Notes under the pieces: generated by a model
The model's input: only the letters and a program-made list of their open reading frames with translations
What the model was told of the DNA's origin: nothing
Databases searched by the model: none
Program-made: the position numbers and the translations under genes
Origin: Lentibacillus sediminis
Lineage (GTDB): Bacteria > Bacillota > Bacilli > Bacillales > Amphibacillaceae
Direction: 5' to 3'
Assembly: GCF_002763455.1 (NCBI RefSeq)
Contig: NZ_NIXK01000002.1
Location: 186,001 to 250,000, forward strand
DNA: 64,000 nt
Shown here: positions 1-8,914 of the stretch, piece by piece
Layout of the letters: each line of letters starts with the position of its first letter
Numbering within the stretch: position 1 is the stretch's first letter

Positions 1-422
1 TTGAGAACATGACTTTATTTCAAAGCAACCAATATGATAATATCGGCGTCTATTCCTTTTTATACAATGACGACGGGGTCCGGATTTACTCAGACGCGAT
101 CGAAGTAAAAGTGGCGCTGGATAACGGTGATATTCTTGGGCTTGCGGCAAGGAACTATTTTATGAATCACAAAGACCGCGACAACCCGGAACCGGAAATC
201 TCAGAAGAAGAAGCAAAGGAAATGGTTAATCAGGATGTGGAAATCCAGGAGGAATTTCTCGCTGTCATTGACAATGACTTGGGAGAAGAAGTGCTGACCT
301 ACGAGTTTTTAGGTGTATTGAATAATGACACCTACCGAATCTTCATAAATGCCATGGACGGAACAGAAGAAAAAGTAGAGCGGCTGGATGGAAAAGAAAT
401 CAATTATGCAGCAGGTTTTTAG
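1..422 (+). CDS. ypeB: Germination protein YpeB, C-terminal part (5' end outside window)
   Basis: The reading frame is open from the window edge (codons in frame with base 3) and ends at a TAG at 420-422, so only about the last 140 residues are present. The fragment has the PepSY-like pattern of the YpeB C-terminus (VYSFLYNDDGVRIYSDAIEVKVAL near the start, then YEFLGV...TYRIFINAMDG near the end). YpeB is known to be needed for assembly and control of the cortex-lytic enzyme SleB in the spore coat/inner membrane region. sleB would be expected just upstream, outside the window. Followed by a clear terminator and then the ypfA-cmk segment, which is the B. subtilis order. Family assignment is strong from sequence plus synteny. 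Confidence 0.88.
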   Translation, partial: ENMTLFQSNQYDNIGVYSFLYNDDGVRIYSDAIEVKVALDNGDILGLAARNYFMNHKDRDNPEPEISEEEAKEMVNQDVEIQEEFLAVIDNDLGEEVLTYEFLGVLNNDTYRIFINAMDGTEEKVERLDGKEINYAAGF

Positions 423-448
423 GGAAGGGCATTTGCCTTTCCCTTTTT
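421..448 (+). terminator. Rho-independent terminator after ypeB
   Basis: Ten-base stem AGGGAAGGGC / GCCTTTCCCT with a four-base loop ATTT (one G-T wobble) followed by TTTT. The stem begins inside the ypeB stop codon. Confidence 0.85.
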
Positions 449-502
449 GAACTTTTCTGTCATAATAGGTATAAGGAAGGAAATGGAAAGCGGGGATGCG
501 GA

Positions 503-1159
503 ATGAAAATAGGTACATTGCTTCATTTGGAACACAAAAAAGCGGGAGAAGAGGTGCAAAAATTCCGCTGTAAAGTGATTGAAAAAGGGGACGGCCAGTT
601 ATTCATTGATTATCCGGTCAATGCTGCAACACATCGAACTTCTTTTTTTCCGGTTGGTACAAAGTTTTCAGCTGCTTATGTCGGCGAGGATCAGGTTATT
701 TATCAATTTCAGACAGAAATTACCGCCAAAGTAAACCGGACCATTCCGGCACTTGCGGTTACTATACCGGACAAATCACGTATTAAACGGATTCAGCGAA
801 GAAAATATGTCCGTGTGAAATCTTCCCTTGACTTGGCCGTGCATAGCGCAAATGGCCGTTTTTCGCCATTTACAGCAATCACTTCCGATATCAGTGGCGG
901 GGGATTGTCTTTTTTGCTTCCGGATCGCCCTGGTCTGACAGAGCATGAACCAATTGAGCTCTGTATCGCATTGCAGCAAAGTCTGGAGCCTCCACATTTC
1001 ATTCGAACATCCGGAGAAATTGTATATATTAAAACAGAGGGTTATTCCATGCCGGTTGCTTCGCTTAAATTTATTTCCATACCTGCCTATGACCAACAGG
1101 TAATTATTCAATTCTGCTTTGAAAAACAACGGCAAACCAGAAAAAAAGAATTGCTCTAG
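503..1159 (+). CDS. motI: PilZ-domain cyclic-di-GMP receptor, flagellar brake type (MotI/YpfA)
   Basis: 218 residues, the usual length for this family. The N-terminal half is the YcgR-like flagellar-brake domain; the C-terminal half is a PilZ domain with the c-di-GMP-binding RxxxR (R100-R104 in RRKYVRV) and the D-x-S-x-x-G loop (D129, S131, G134 in DISGGG). In B. subtilis the orthologue YpfA (MotI/DgrA) binds c-di-GMP and acts as a clutch on the flagellar motor stator MotA. All ligand-binding residues I can check are intact. An ATG preceded by a purine-rich stretch gives the start. It lies between ypeB and cmk exactly as ypfA does in B. subtilis and is probably its own short transcript, with a hairpin terminator about 65 bases downstream. 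This implies c-di-GMP signalling and motility, consistent with cheR in the window. Confidence 0.9.
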   Translation: MKIGTLLHLEHKKAGEEVQKFRCKVIEKGDGQLFIDYPVNAATHRTSFFPVGTKFSAAYVGEDQVIYQFQTEITAKVNRTIPALAVTIPDKSRIKRIQRRKYVRVKSSLDLAVHSANGRFSPFTAITSDISGGGLSFLLPDRPGLTEHEPIELCIALQQSLEPPHFIRTSGEIVYIKTEGYSMPVASLKFISIPAYDQQVIIQFCFEKQRQTRKKELL

Positions 1160-1224
1160 GCTAAGAAAGTAATATACCAATTAATTATAGGTATGTTATC
1201 ATTGTAAATAGTGCATGTTAATCA

Positions 1225-1250
1225 AAAAACTTGGCAGCTGCCAGGTTTTT
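1225..1250 (+). terminator. Terminator hairpin after motI
   Basis: AAAAACTTGGC-AGCT-GCCAGGTTTTT: about an 11-base A/T-flanked stem with a T-run. It lies in the 241-base motI-cmk gap; no further gene is visible there. Confidence 0.75.
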
Positions 1251-1400
1251 TACTTGGTGGTCACTTACTGTACAGGTGCAACAAATTTTGGCATGAGGTC
1301 AAGTTTTCTTTGCGAATATGCTTCTTATCCTCAGGGAGGTACAGTTAATCATTCAAGAAAGCCAAGTTATAGAAAGTTAGGAGAGGAATGACGGGGTTTC

Positions 1401-2078
1401 ATGGAACAGGAAATAACTATCGCGATCGATGGGCCAGCTGCCGCCGGAAAGAGTACAGTAGCAAGGCTGGTGGCTGAAAAGCTCTCTTATATTTACATTG
1501 ATACCGGAGCGATGTACCGGGCTTTAACATTGAAGGCTTTGCAAAAGAGGATTGACCTGGACGAGGAAAAGCCGCTCGCCGATTTATTAATGCATACAGA
1601 AATCACTTTGGAGCAAAAGGGAGAGGGGCAGATCGTTCTATTGGATGGCAATGATGTCACATGGGAGATTCGTTCACAAAAGGTAACCAGCCACGTATCG
1701 TATGCAGCCAAACATCCTGCTATACGGAAAGAGATGGTTGAGAGGCAACGGGCATTGGCAGCCAGAAGCGGAGTGGTAATGGACGGCAGAGATATCGGGA
1801 CCCATGTATTGCCTGATGCAGAAGTAAAAATCTTTCTTGTTGCCTCTGTGGAGGAACGGGCGAAGCGAAGATATGAAGAAAATCTGCAAAAAGGGTTTTA
1901 TCCCGATATGGAAGAGTTAAAAAGAGAAATTGAGGAACGGGACCGGATTGATTCGGAGCGGGAAGCAGCCCCGCTGATCAAAGCGGCGGATGCTACAGAA
2001 ATTGATACTACTTCGCTTTCAATAAACGAGGTTGCCCAGCAAATTCTGAATCAGGCTGCCACGCTGACAAATGGCTGA
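1401..2078 (+). CDS. cmk: Cytidylate kinase
   Basis: 225 residues, full length for bacterial CMP kinase. It phosphorylates CMP and dCMP to the diphosphates with ATP in the cytoplasm. The N-terminal P-loop is seen at residues 11-19 (GPAAAGKST), followed by the DTGAMYRA substrate motif around residue 33 and the DGRDIGT motif mid-protein. The chosen ATG follows GGAGAGG by a rather long spacing (about 14 bases), with a nearer GGGG; an ATG at 1388 is out of frame, so 1401 is the only sensible start. Neighbours plsC and the S1-domain gene follow in the same direction, as in B. subtilis cmk-ypfD. Confidence 0.96.
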   Translation: MEQEITIAIDGPAAAGKSTVARLVAEKLSYIYIDTGAMYRALTLKALQKRIDLDEEKPLADLLMHTEITLEQKGEGQIVLLDGNDVTWEIRSQKVTSHVSYAAKHPAIRKEMVERQRALAARSGVVMDGRDIGTHVLPDAEVKIFLVASVEERAKRRYEENLQKGFYPDMEELKREIEERDRIDSEREAAPLIKAADATEIDTTSLSINEVAQQILNQAATLTNG

Positions 2079-2083
2079 TTAAA

Positions 2084-2105
2084 AAACTTGGCTTGTCGCC
2101 AGTTT
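2084..2105 (+). terminator. Hairpin between cmk and plsC, weak terminator and possible repeat half
   Basis: AAACTTGGC-TTGT-CGCCAGTTT can fold with one bulged base; only a short T-run follows. The core GGCTTGTCGC also occurs, as part of a larger hairpin, at 52.36 kb and in degenerate form near 10.0 kb. Confidence 0.5.
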
Positions 2106-2159
2106 ACTTACACAGGATAAGAGTTTATTTTCTTATTCGCCAAAAAAAGGGGGGAGAAG

Positions 2160-2744
2160 ATGAGTCTGTATCGAATAGTACGTGCGCTTGTTGCTGCTAT
2201 CCTTTTTCCGCTTTATAGGATAAAAGTGATTGGAAAAGAAAATATCCCAGCAAGTGGCCCGGTGATTATCTGCTCCAATCATATTTCAAACTTTGATCCG
2301 CCGGTAGTGGGGATCACTTCACCAAGAGATATTTACTTTATGGCAAAAGGTGAGTTGTTTGAAAAACCGATTTTGGGTAAATTATTACTAGGGATTCATG
2401 CTTTTCCTGTGAAGCGCGGACTAAGTGACAGAAATGCTTTAAGAAAAGGACTGGGAATTCTGAAGGACCAAGAAACCCTTGGCTTGTTTCCAGAAGGCAC
2501 GCGCTCTAAAACCGGAGAACTTGGGAAACCGCTGGCAGGAGCTGGGTTTTTTGCTTTGAGATCGGATGCAGTGATTGTCCCATGCGCAATTATCGGGCCA
2601 TATAAAATAGGCAGACAGTTAAAAGTCGTCTATGGCAAGCCATTAGATATGGCAACATTCCATGCCTCCAAAGCCTCCGCAAGGGAAACAGTTGAAGCAA
2701 TCATGAACGAAATAAGCATACTTAGAGAAACACATCGATCTTAG
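2160..2744 (+). CDS. plsC: 1-acyl-sn-glycerol-3-phosphate acyltransferase
   Basis: 194 residues, typical of the small Firmicute PlsC. It transfers an acyl chain to lysophosphatidic acid to form phosphatidic acid at the inner face of the membrane. The catalytic HX4D box is seen as NHISNFD (H41, D46) and the glycerol-phosphate-binding FPEGTR box at residues 110-115. A hydrophobic N-terminal stretch (residues 5-18) is the likely membrane anchor. GGGGGGAGA lies just before the ATG. It lies between cmk and the S1-domain gene; B. subtilis keeps plsC elsewhere, but this cmk-plsC-ypfD order is common in other Bacillaceae (family knowledge). Confidence 0.93.
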   Translation: MSLYRIVRALVAAILFPLYRIKVIGKENIPASGPVIICSNHISNFDPPVVGITSPRDIYFMAKGELFEKPILGKLLLGIHAFPVKRGLSDRNALRKGLGILKDQETLGLFPEGTRSKTGELGKPLAGAGFFALRSDAVIVPCAIIGPYKIGRQLKVVYGKPLDMATFHASKASARETVEAIMNEISILRETHRS

Positions 2745-2897
2745 ATCACTTTGCTTGACAAATAATTGAAATTATTAGAAGTTATAAAATAGGGGAGCCT
2801 TTTAACTTTTATTTTCTTGTTATATTTTTTAAAATAAGAGAAGAAGCATTTGTTATTCCGACGAAAAAGTATTTGAATAAAGGCAGGAGGCAATAGA

Positions 2898-4028
2898 ATG
2901 AGTGAAGCAAACAACGAATTAACGGAACTGCACCAGGGAGATACGGTGACTGGAGCGGTTGTGAAAGTAGAAGAAAAACAAGTGCTCGTCGATATCGGCT
3001 ACAAGACGGAAGGCATCCTTCCAATCAGCGAGCTGTCTACCCTTCATGTAGAACTTACAAGCGATGTGGTAAAGGAGGGAGACGAGCTTACACTGAAAGT
3101 AAAGAAAGTCGATGATGATGAGGTCATTCTTTCCAAAAGAGCGGTGGATGCCGATAATGCATGGGAAGAGCTGGAGAATAAATATCAATCGAATGAAACA
3201 TTTGAAACAACCGTCAAGGAAATTGTTAAAGGCGGGCTGGTCGTAGATGTCGGAATACGCGGATTTATCCCTGCTTCTTTAGTGGAGACTTATTATGTAG
3301 AGGACTTCTCTGATTATCAAGGCAAGACACTGCAGGTAAAAATTGAAGATTTGAATAAAGAACAAAACCGTATTATTCTTTCCCACCGTGCCGTTGTGGA
3401 AGAAGAGGCAGAAGCAAAGCGAAATGACGTTCTGCAGGCTCTGGAAGAAGGACAAGTACTGGAAGGAACCGTACAGCGCTTAGCTAATTTCGGTGTATTT
3501 GTGGATATCGGCGGTGTCGATGGACTGGTTCACATTTCCCAATTGGCTCACGAACATGTCGAGAATGCTTCCGATGTTGTTTCCGAGGGAGACAAGATTA
3601 AAGTGGAAGTATTGGCTGTAGACCGTGACAATGGACGTATATCTTTGTCCCATAAAAATACCATTCCCGGACCATGGGAAGGAATTGAAGAGCGAATCGC
3701 CAAGGGAGATGTACTGGAAGGCACAGTAAAGCGTCTGGTAAACTTCGGAGCATTTGTCGAGATTCAGCCAGGGGTGGAAGGATTGGTGCATATTTCGCAA
3801 ATCGCCACCCGCCATATTGGGACCCCGCAGGAAGTGCTGGAAATCGGCCAAAAAGTCAATGTCAAAGTGCTTGATGTGAACGAGACAGAAGAAAGGATCT
3901 CTCTCAGCATTAAAGAACTTGAGCAGGAGCAGGAAGCAAGTGAATATCGAGAGTACGAAAAAGATGAAGATCAATCTGGCTTCCAGCTTGGCGACTTCAT
4001 TGGCGATAAATTAAATAAATACAAGTAA
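2898..4028 (+). CDS. ypfD: S1 RNA-binding domain protein, ribosomal protein S1 homologue (YpfD)
   Basis: 376 residues with four S1 domains (roughly residues 17-85, 103-168, 189-257 and 273-344), each carrying the G.V..V...G..VD/EI and RISLS/IILS strands. Gram-negative S1 has six domains; this four-domain length is normal for the Firmicute YpfD class. The C-terminus is acidic, ending in a short basic tail. It is a cytoplasmic RNA-binding protein, probably associated with translation or RNA handling; its exact role in Bacillus is not settled. GGAGGCAAT precedes the ATG. A strong terminator follows directly, so it may end the cmk-plsC-ypfD transcript. Confidence 0.92.
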   Translation: MSEANNELTELHQGDTVTGAVVKVEEKQVLVDIGYKTEGILPISELSTLHVELTSDVVKEGDELTLKVKKVDDDEVILSKRAVDADNAWEELENKYQSNETFETTVKEIVKGGLVVDVGIRGFIPASLVETYYVEDFSDYQGKTLQVKIEDLNKEQNRIILSHRAVVEEEAEAKRNDVLQALEEGQVLEGTVQRLANFGVFVDIGGVDGLVHISQLAHEHVENASDVVSEGDKIKVEVLAVDRDNGRISLSHKNTIPGPWEGIEERIAKGDVLEGTVKRLVNFGAFVEIQPGVEGLVHISQIATRHIGTPQEVLEIGQKVNVKVLDVNETEERISLSIKELEQEQEASEYREYEKDEDQSGFQLGDFIGDKLNKYK

Positions 4029-4045
4029 AGTTTCAACGAGGCAGG

Positions 4046-4074
4046 CCCTTCTCTTTTTAGAGGAGGGTCTTTTT
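4046..4074 (+). terminator. Terminator after ypfD
   Basis: Nine-base stem CCCTTCTCT / AGAGGAGGG with TTTT loop and a following T-run (TCTTTTT). Confidence 0.85.
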
Positions 4075-4142
4075 AATGGTCACTAGCACAGGACCTTTGA
4101 TGTATAAAAACAGCTCACACCAGCTATAATGCCTAATGGCAG

Positions 4143-4751
4143 GTGACGTTTATGACAGGCATGTTGTTTTACTGGTTTAGCTGGATATTATGGATAATTG
4201 TTACGTTTTTTATGAAAAAAGGCAGGGTTCGTACATTGCTTGCCTGCTGGATTCTACTTGTATTAATTTTTGCGGATGCATACATCATCATCAATGAACA
4301 TGATCTATCTCTAGGGTTTGTATGGATTTTTTTTGGGGCCCTTATCTGGCTGCTTCAGCTGCCGAGGGTAACCTATCATATATTTGCTTCGTTTACATTA
4401 ACGATTGGCTATACAGGGATGCTTTATTGGGCACAGGCCTCTCCAGTATGGCTGTTTTTGCCGCGCACATTTCTCCTCTCTTTTCTCCTGTCACTCATTC
4501 TTTTCCTGCTGGCTAAGGAGTTCATCAGTCAGGCGGGAATAGGGTTGTTTGGGGTATGTTGCGGAGAAATTGTTTATGCATTGACACTTTCCAGTTACGG
4601 TTTCCCGGAGGCAGTAGGGGAAATGGCTTTTTTAGATAATCTGCTCGCTGTAATGATAATAATCGGTGCGATAGACATACTACAAAAAGGCAGGAAGAGA
4701 GTGACCATCGCTTCCCAGCTGCCAAAAACACCAATGGAGGTGGCGAAATGA
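4143..4751 (+). CDS. yphA: YphA-like integral membrane protein
   Basis: 202 residues and strongly hydrophobic, with about six predicted membrane segments by eye (for example around residues 4-20, 28-45, 58-75, 90-115 and 150-165) and a short polar tail. It sits where yphA lies in B. subtilis, directly before the YIEGIA gene, overlapping it by four bases (ATGA), so the two are translationally coupled. Function is not known to me. Gene order suggests a sporulation-linked membrane role with its two downstream partners, but that is inference. Confidence 0.75.
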   Translation: MTFMTGMLFYWFSWILWIIVTFFMKKGRVRTLLACWILLVLIFADAYIIINEHDLSLGFVWIFFGALIWLLQLPRVTYHIFASFTLTIGYTGMLYWAQASPVWLFLPRTFLLSFLLSLILFLLAKEFISQAGIGLFGVCCGEIVYALTLSSYGFPEAVGEMAFLDNLLAVMIIIGAIDILQKGRKRVTIASQLPKTPMEVAK

Positions 4752-5647
4752 ATGAATATACCCTCCCCATTCTATTCGGTATTATCATCGGCACCATCGT
4801 ACGCATGCTTATGCTAAAAACAGATTACCGCCAGTACCCTACCTATTTACATGGAAAAATTATTCACGTCTCCCTTGGTTTTATCGCTGCATCACTTGGT
4901 GCGCTAGCAGTCCCTGCGCTGATGGAGATGGAATTTACTGCCGTCACACTGCTGACTGTTGCAGCTACGCAATTCCGGGAAGTGCGCAATATGGAAAGAA
5001 ACACGCTTAAAGAAGTAGATGAGTTTGAATTGGTCTCCCGCGGGAAAACTTATATTGAAGGAATTGCTATTTCTTTTGAAAGCAGAAACTATCTGGTTAT
5101 ATTCACTGCTTTCATTGGGACGCTTTTGTACATCATTTTCAATATATATGCTGCACTTTTGGGTACGGCCATATGTTTTTTCATTGGCAAAAAATACTTA
5201 ATGAGCGGCTCGACAATTAAGGATATCGTGGATATTCAGCACAAAGAGATCTCGTTCGATGGGGCAGGTCTGTATGTGGATAATATTTATATTATGAACA
5301 TTGGGCTTCCAGAACGCCAGGAGGAGATCCGCAAATATGGCATGGGGTTCGTCCTTAAACCGAATAATATTAATGTAGTCACAACGATTGGAAACCTTGG
5401 CCAGCGCCAGGCAATCCTGCATGATACTTCTGTATCGCTTGGTGTCTTCCGCGACTCGGGAACTCCCGCCCTGTCCCCGCTGATCAAGCGGGACCTGGAT
5501 GATGGCAGGATCGGTATTTTTATCCTGCCTCAAGTGCGCGATGTGGAAAAGGCAAAGAAAGTAATTGGCAGTGTGCCTGTACTGGAAAATGCTCTCCGCA
5601 TGCCCTCCAAATCTGATTCAAACAAAAAGGAGGAGGACGCTCATTGA
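4748..5647 (+). CDS. YIEGIA-family membrane protein
   Basis: 299 residues. The name motif YIEGIA is present near residue 98. The N-terminal half has several hydrophobic segments (about residues 4-20, 33-60, 117-150); the C-terminal half is soluble and carries a GxxLPxR-like region and HDTSVSLGVFRD. The family occurs in spore-forming Firmicutes and is paired with a small 'capping complex subunit' gene, which is found here immediately downstream with overlapping start and stop codons (TTGA). Its position matches B. subtilis yphB (seaA), linked to the spore envelope; I am not certain the two are the same family. The start ATG overlaps the yphA stop. Confidence 0.8.
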   Translation: MNEYTLPILFGIIIGTIVRMLMLKTDYRQYPTYLHGKIIHVSLGFIAASLGALAVPALMEMEFTAVTLLTVAATQFREVRNMERNTLKEVDEFELVSRGKTYIEGIAISFESRNYLVIFTAFIGTLLYIIFNIYAALLGTAICFFIGKKYLMSGSTIKDIVDIQHKEISFDGAGLYVDNIYIMNIGLPERQEEIRKYGMGFVLKPNNINVVTTIGNLGQRQAILHDTSVSLGVFRDSGTPALSPLIKRDLDDGRIGIFILPQVRDVEKAKKVIGSVPVLENALRMPSKSDSNKKEEDAH

Positions 5648-5829
5648 AACTGGAAAAAGCGATATTGGCTGTTATTACCACAGACAAAACACGGGTAGCC
5701 GGAGGAGCACCGATCTTCATTTGTGACAATAAAAAAGAACTGGAGAGTGCCGCAGCTAACATAGAAGCCATTACGGACGGGATTGCCCACGCACTTAGTG
5801 AGGAAGTATTTATCATTGTCAAACACTGA
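5644..5829 (+). CDS. Capping complex subunit for YIEGIA
   Basis: 61 residues from a TTG start that overlaps the stop of the YIEGIA gene; GGAGGA lies 7 bases upstream, so this TTG is well supported. The protein begins MKLEKAILAVITTD, has a Gly-rich turn (VAGGAPIFIC) and an alpha-helical second half, and matches the small soluble partner family annotated as capping subunit for YIEGIA. Biochemical function is not known to me. Overlap with the upstream gene indicates balanced, coupled expression of the pair. Confidence 0.8.
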   Translation: MKLEKAILAVITTDKTRVAGGAPIFICDNKKELESAAANIEAITDGIAHALSEEVFIIVKH

Positions 5830-5835
5830 TATCCA

Positions 5836-5864
5836 TTGTTAATATGTATCAGTTTTGCTAGAAT
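5836..5864 (+). promoter_or_regulatory. Putative sigma-A promoter for der-gpsA
   Basis: TTGTTA, 17-base spacer, TAGAAT with TG one base upstream (extended -10), about 100 bases before the der start. It lies directly after the YIEGIA capping gene, so der need not depend on that operon. Confidence 0.6.
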
Positions 5865-5962
5865 AAATAGGATTACGCGAAAGCATGCCAGAACATTTGA
5901 CACAGGCATGCTGCTTTGCTGGTGAAATAAAGAATGACACATAGAGAGAGGATGTTCCTTTT

Positions 5963-7273
5963 ATGAGGAAATCTGTTGTAGCTATTGTTGGCAGGCCGAA
6001 TGTAGGAAAGTCGACCATTTTTAACCGCTTGGTTGGTGAAAGAATTTCTATTGTAGAGGATGTGCCAGGTGTCACCAGGGACCGGGTATACGCTGAAGCC
6101 GAGTGGCTCACGTCTCGTTTTAACCTGATTGATACAGGTGGTATTGATATGGGAGATGAGCCGCTGCTCGTTCAAATGCGGCAGCAGGCAGAAATTGCGA
6201 TTGATGAAGCTGATGTCATTATTTTTCTCGTTAACGGAAAAGAAGGAATCACTGCAGCGGATGAGGAAGTGGCAAAATTGCTTTTCAAATCGAATAAACC
6301 GGTTGTTCTTGCGGTAAACAAGATAGATAATCCGGAGATGCGGGAAACCATTTATGAGTATTATTCACTTGGATTCGGGGATCCTTACCCAATTTCCGGA
6401 TCACATGGATTAGGACTTGGTGATATGCTCGACCAGGTAGTGGATTATTTTCCGGAGAGAGAGCACGAAGAAAAGGATGAAGACACGATTTATTTCAGTC
6501 TGATTGGCAGGCCAAATGTCGGCAAATCTTCACTGGTTAATTCCATCCTAAACGAGGAGCGGGTCATCGTCAGTGAGATGGAAGGCACGACAAGGGATGC
6601 CATTGATACACATTTACATAAGGATAACCAGGATTTTGTCATTATTGATACGGCAGGGATGCGAAAGCGCGGCAAAGTGTATGAAACAACAGAAAAATAC
6701 AGTGTGCTGCGTGCCTTGAAAGCCATTGAGCGCTCCGATGTAGTACTTGTTCTGATTGATGCGGAATCGGGAATAAGAGAGCAGGACAAAAAAATTGCCG
6801 GTTATGCCCATGATGCAGGTCGGGCTGTCATCATTGTCGTTAATAAATGGGATACCATTCAGTCCAGCGATAAAACGATGAAGGAATTTGAAACAAATAT
6901 CCGTAATCATTTTCAGTTTCTTGACTATGCGCCAATTGTGTTTCTGTCGGCGAAAACAAAGAAACGGCTGCACACCCTGGTCCCTGCAATAAAAACAGCA
7001 AGCGAAAACCACGCCAAAAGGGTGCAGACCAATGTGCTTAATGACGTGATTATGGATGCCCTGGCCATGAACCCGACGCCGACGGTAAAAGGCAAACGGC
7101 TGAAAGTACTCTATGCCACGCAGGTGGCTGTCAAACCACCAAGCTTTGTTGTTTTTGTAAATGATCCAGAGTTGGTGCACTTCTCTTATCAACGGTTTCT
7201 GGAAAATCGAATAAGAGAAGCGTTTGGTTTTGTTGGTACACCGTTAAAAATCTTTGCCAGAAGAAGACAATAA
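5963..7273 (+). CDS. der: Ribosome-assembly GTPase Der (EngA)
   Basis: 436 residues, exactly the usual length. It is an essential GTPase with two tandem G domains and a C-terminal KH-like domain, acting in maturation of the 50S subunit. The first P-loop GRPNVGKS is at residues 10-17 with DTGG following; a second GRPNVGKS lies near residue 182 with [10 protein letters not shown] as its switch region; NKxD motifs (NKID, NKWD) are present in both. The C-terminal KH part ends in a basic tail (FARRRQ). Only 14 bases separate it from gpsA, so they are co-transcribed, as in B. subtilis yphC-gpsA. Confidence 0.97.
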   Translation: MRKSVVAIVGRPNVGKSTIFNRLVGERISIVEDVPGVTRDRVYAEAEWLTSRFNLIDTGGIDMGDEPLLVQMRQQAEIAIDEADVIIFLVNGKEGITAADEEVAKLLFKSNKPVVLAVNKIDNPEMRETIYEYYSLGFGDPYPISGSHGLGLGDMLDQVVDYFPEREHEEKDEDTIYFSLIGRPNVGKSSLVNSILNEERVIVSEMEGTTRDAIDTHLHKDNQDFVIIDTAGMRKRGKVYETTEKYSVLRALKAIERSDVVLVLIDAESGIREQDKKIAGYAHDAGRAVIIVVNKWDTIQSSDKTMKEFETNIRNHFQFLDYAPIVFLSAKTKKRLHTLVPAIKTASENHAKRVQTNVLNDVIMDALAMNPTPTVKGKRLKVLYATQVAVKPPSFVVFVNDPELVHFSYQRFLENRIREAFGFVGTPLKIFARRRQ

Positions 7274-7287
7274 AGGGGGAGATGTAA

Positions 7288-8325
7288 ATGGAAAAAGTGG
7301 CAGTACTTGGAGCAGGAAGCTGGGGGACCGCATTGAGCATCATGCTGGCTGATAATGGCCATGATGTTCGTTTATGGACACACCGCAAAGACCAAGCGGA
7401 GGAGATCAACCGCACCAAGCAGAATAAACGGTATCTGGAAGCGGAAATACCTGCGTCGATTACGGCTTATTACGAGATGAAGGAAGCAATAGAAGATGTT
7501 TCCGCGGTTGTTATCGTCGTACCAGCCAAAGCAATTCGTGAAGTCTGCAGACAGCTGGATGAGGTACTTACGTCTGAAGTGACATTGATCCATGCAACGA
7601 AAGGGATTGAACCAGTCACATTAAAACGCGTCTCACAAATGATCAGTGAAGAAATGATGCGTGTGGCGCAAGAAGATATTGTGGTATTATCCGGCCCAAG
7701 CCACGCAGAAGAAGTGGCCTTACGACAGCCGACTACCGTAACAGTATCTTCAGAAAATCACAAGAATGCCCAACATGCGCAGGATCTGTTTATCAATGAG
7801 TCCTTTAGGGTTTATACCAGTCCGGATATGCTGGGAATTGAACTTGGCGGAGCGCTGAAAAATATTATCGCACTTGGAGCAGGGATCTCCGACGGTCTGG
7901 GGTATGGTGATAATGCAAAAGCGGCGTTGATCACCAGGGGACTGGCGGAAATTGCCCGTCTGGGTACCTCCCTTGGAGCTAATCCGCTCAGCTTTTTGGG
8001 CCTTTCCGGGGTCGGCGACTTGATTGTGACCTGCACGAGTGTCCACAGCCGCAACTGGCGGGCAGGAAATTTATTGGGAAAAGGGCATAAGCTTGATGAA
8101 GTACTGGAACAAATGGGGATGGTCGTAGAAGGTGTGCGGACCGTCAAAGCGGCCTATCAATTTGCCACAGAGCAGCAGGTGGAAATGCCTATCACCTCAG
8201 GGCTGCATCAAATTCTGTTTGAAGAAAAAGATCCCAGAGAAATGGTGGAGCAGTTAATGAACCGATCGAAGCGTGAAGAAATGGACGATATTGCTAAATT
8301 GCTTAGCGAACGCTATTCACAATAA
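7288..8325 (+). CDS. gpsA: NAD(P)H-dependent glycerol-3-phosphate dehydrogenase
   Basis: 345 residues. It reduces dihydroxyacetone phosphate to sn-glycerol-3-phosphate for phospholipid synthesis. The dinucleotide-binding GAGSWGTA is at residues 8-15; the ELGGALKNIIALGAG substrate/catalytic segment with the active Lys lies around residue 187, and the NxxxAALITRG region follows. AAGGGGGAGA precedes the ATG. Co-transcribed with der. Confidence 0.96.
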   Translation: MEKVAVLGAGSWGTALSIMLADNGHDVRLWTHRKDQAEEINRTKQNKRYLEAEIPASITAYYEMKEAIEDVSAVVIVVPAKAIREVCRQLDEVLTSEVTLIHATKGIEPVTLKRVSQMISEEMMRVAQEDIVVLSGPSHAEEVALRQPTTVTVSSENHKNAQHAQDLFINESFRVYTSPDMLGIELGGALKNIIALGAGISDGLGYGDNAKAALITRGLAEIARLGTSLGANPLSFLGLSGVGDLIVTCTSVHSRNWRAGNLLGKGHKLDEVLEQMGMVVEGVRTVKAAYQFATEQQVEMPITSGLHQILFEEKDPREMVEQLMNRSKREEMDDIAKLLSERYSQ

Positions 8326-8383
8326 CAGAGGATGGCCTCCTTGCATATAATATGTTGAATTTAGAATGCAAGGAGGAGACCTG

Positions 8384-8644
8384 GTGAATAATTTTCAAAA
8401 AGGAATGTTTGACAAAATCCAAAAAAATTCCAACATTCGTCCAGATGAAATCTATAAAGTTGCAGATTCTGTAAAACATGCCGATTTTTCGGACGAAAAG
8501 ACCGTTCGCCAGCTGGTGCGCCAGCTAGCAAAGATGGCGAACAAACCGCTGTCCAAGGAAAAGGAAGATAAGTTGGTGGAATCTATTGCAAAAAACAACG
8601 TTCCCGCTGATATGAACTCCCTTGATTCCTTATTTAAAAAATAA
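8384..8644 (+). CDS. SpoVIF-family sporulation protein
   Basis: 86 residues from a GTG at 8384. The GTG is preferred because AAGGAGGAGA lies 6 bases upstream; an in-frame ATG at 8366 sits before this ribosome site and has none of its own. The sequence (FDKIQKNSNIRPDEIYKVADSV, then DEKTVRQLVRQLAKMANKPLSKEKEDKLV) fits the stage VI sporulation protein F family, small soluble helical proteins involved in spore coat assembly. B. subtilis SpoVIF is encoded elsewhere, so this is the family member at the gpsA-spoIVA locus. A hairpin terminator lies about 100 bases downstream. Confidence 0.78.
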   Translation: MNNFQKGMFDKIQKNSNIRPDEIYKVADSVKHADFSDEKTVRQLVRQLAKMANKPLSKEKEDKLVESIAKNNVPADMNSLDSLFKK

Positions 8645-8747
8645 CGGTACCTGGGCAAGTGAGGATACATTGTGCCGCATGCTCGCATAAAATAAATTGC
8701 ACAAGCATTCATGGATAGAGTTTGCTGCGGGTGTTATTTAGTCATTT

Positions 8748-8781
8748 CGGGATGAAGCTGCCCCCCTTCATCCCGTATTTT
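8748..8781 (+). terminator. Terminator after the SpoVIF gene
   Basis: Perfect ten-base stem CGGGATGAAG / CTTCATCCCG, loop of 8, followed by TATTTT. Confidence 0.75.
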
Positions 8782-8914
8782 AATGTAGTCGGAAAAAGAA
8801 GTGTTCCTTGGCAACAAGAGAAAAATATTTTATAATGCCTGGCAGGACAAGCATATGTTATAATACAAATTGCGGTGGTCCAGAGCCAGCGTGTGAAGTC
8901 AGGAGTGATTTACT

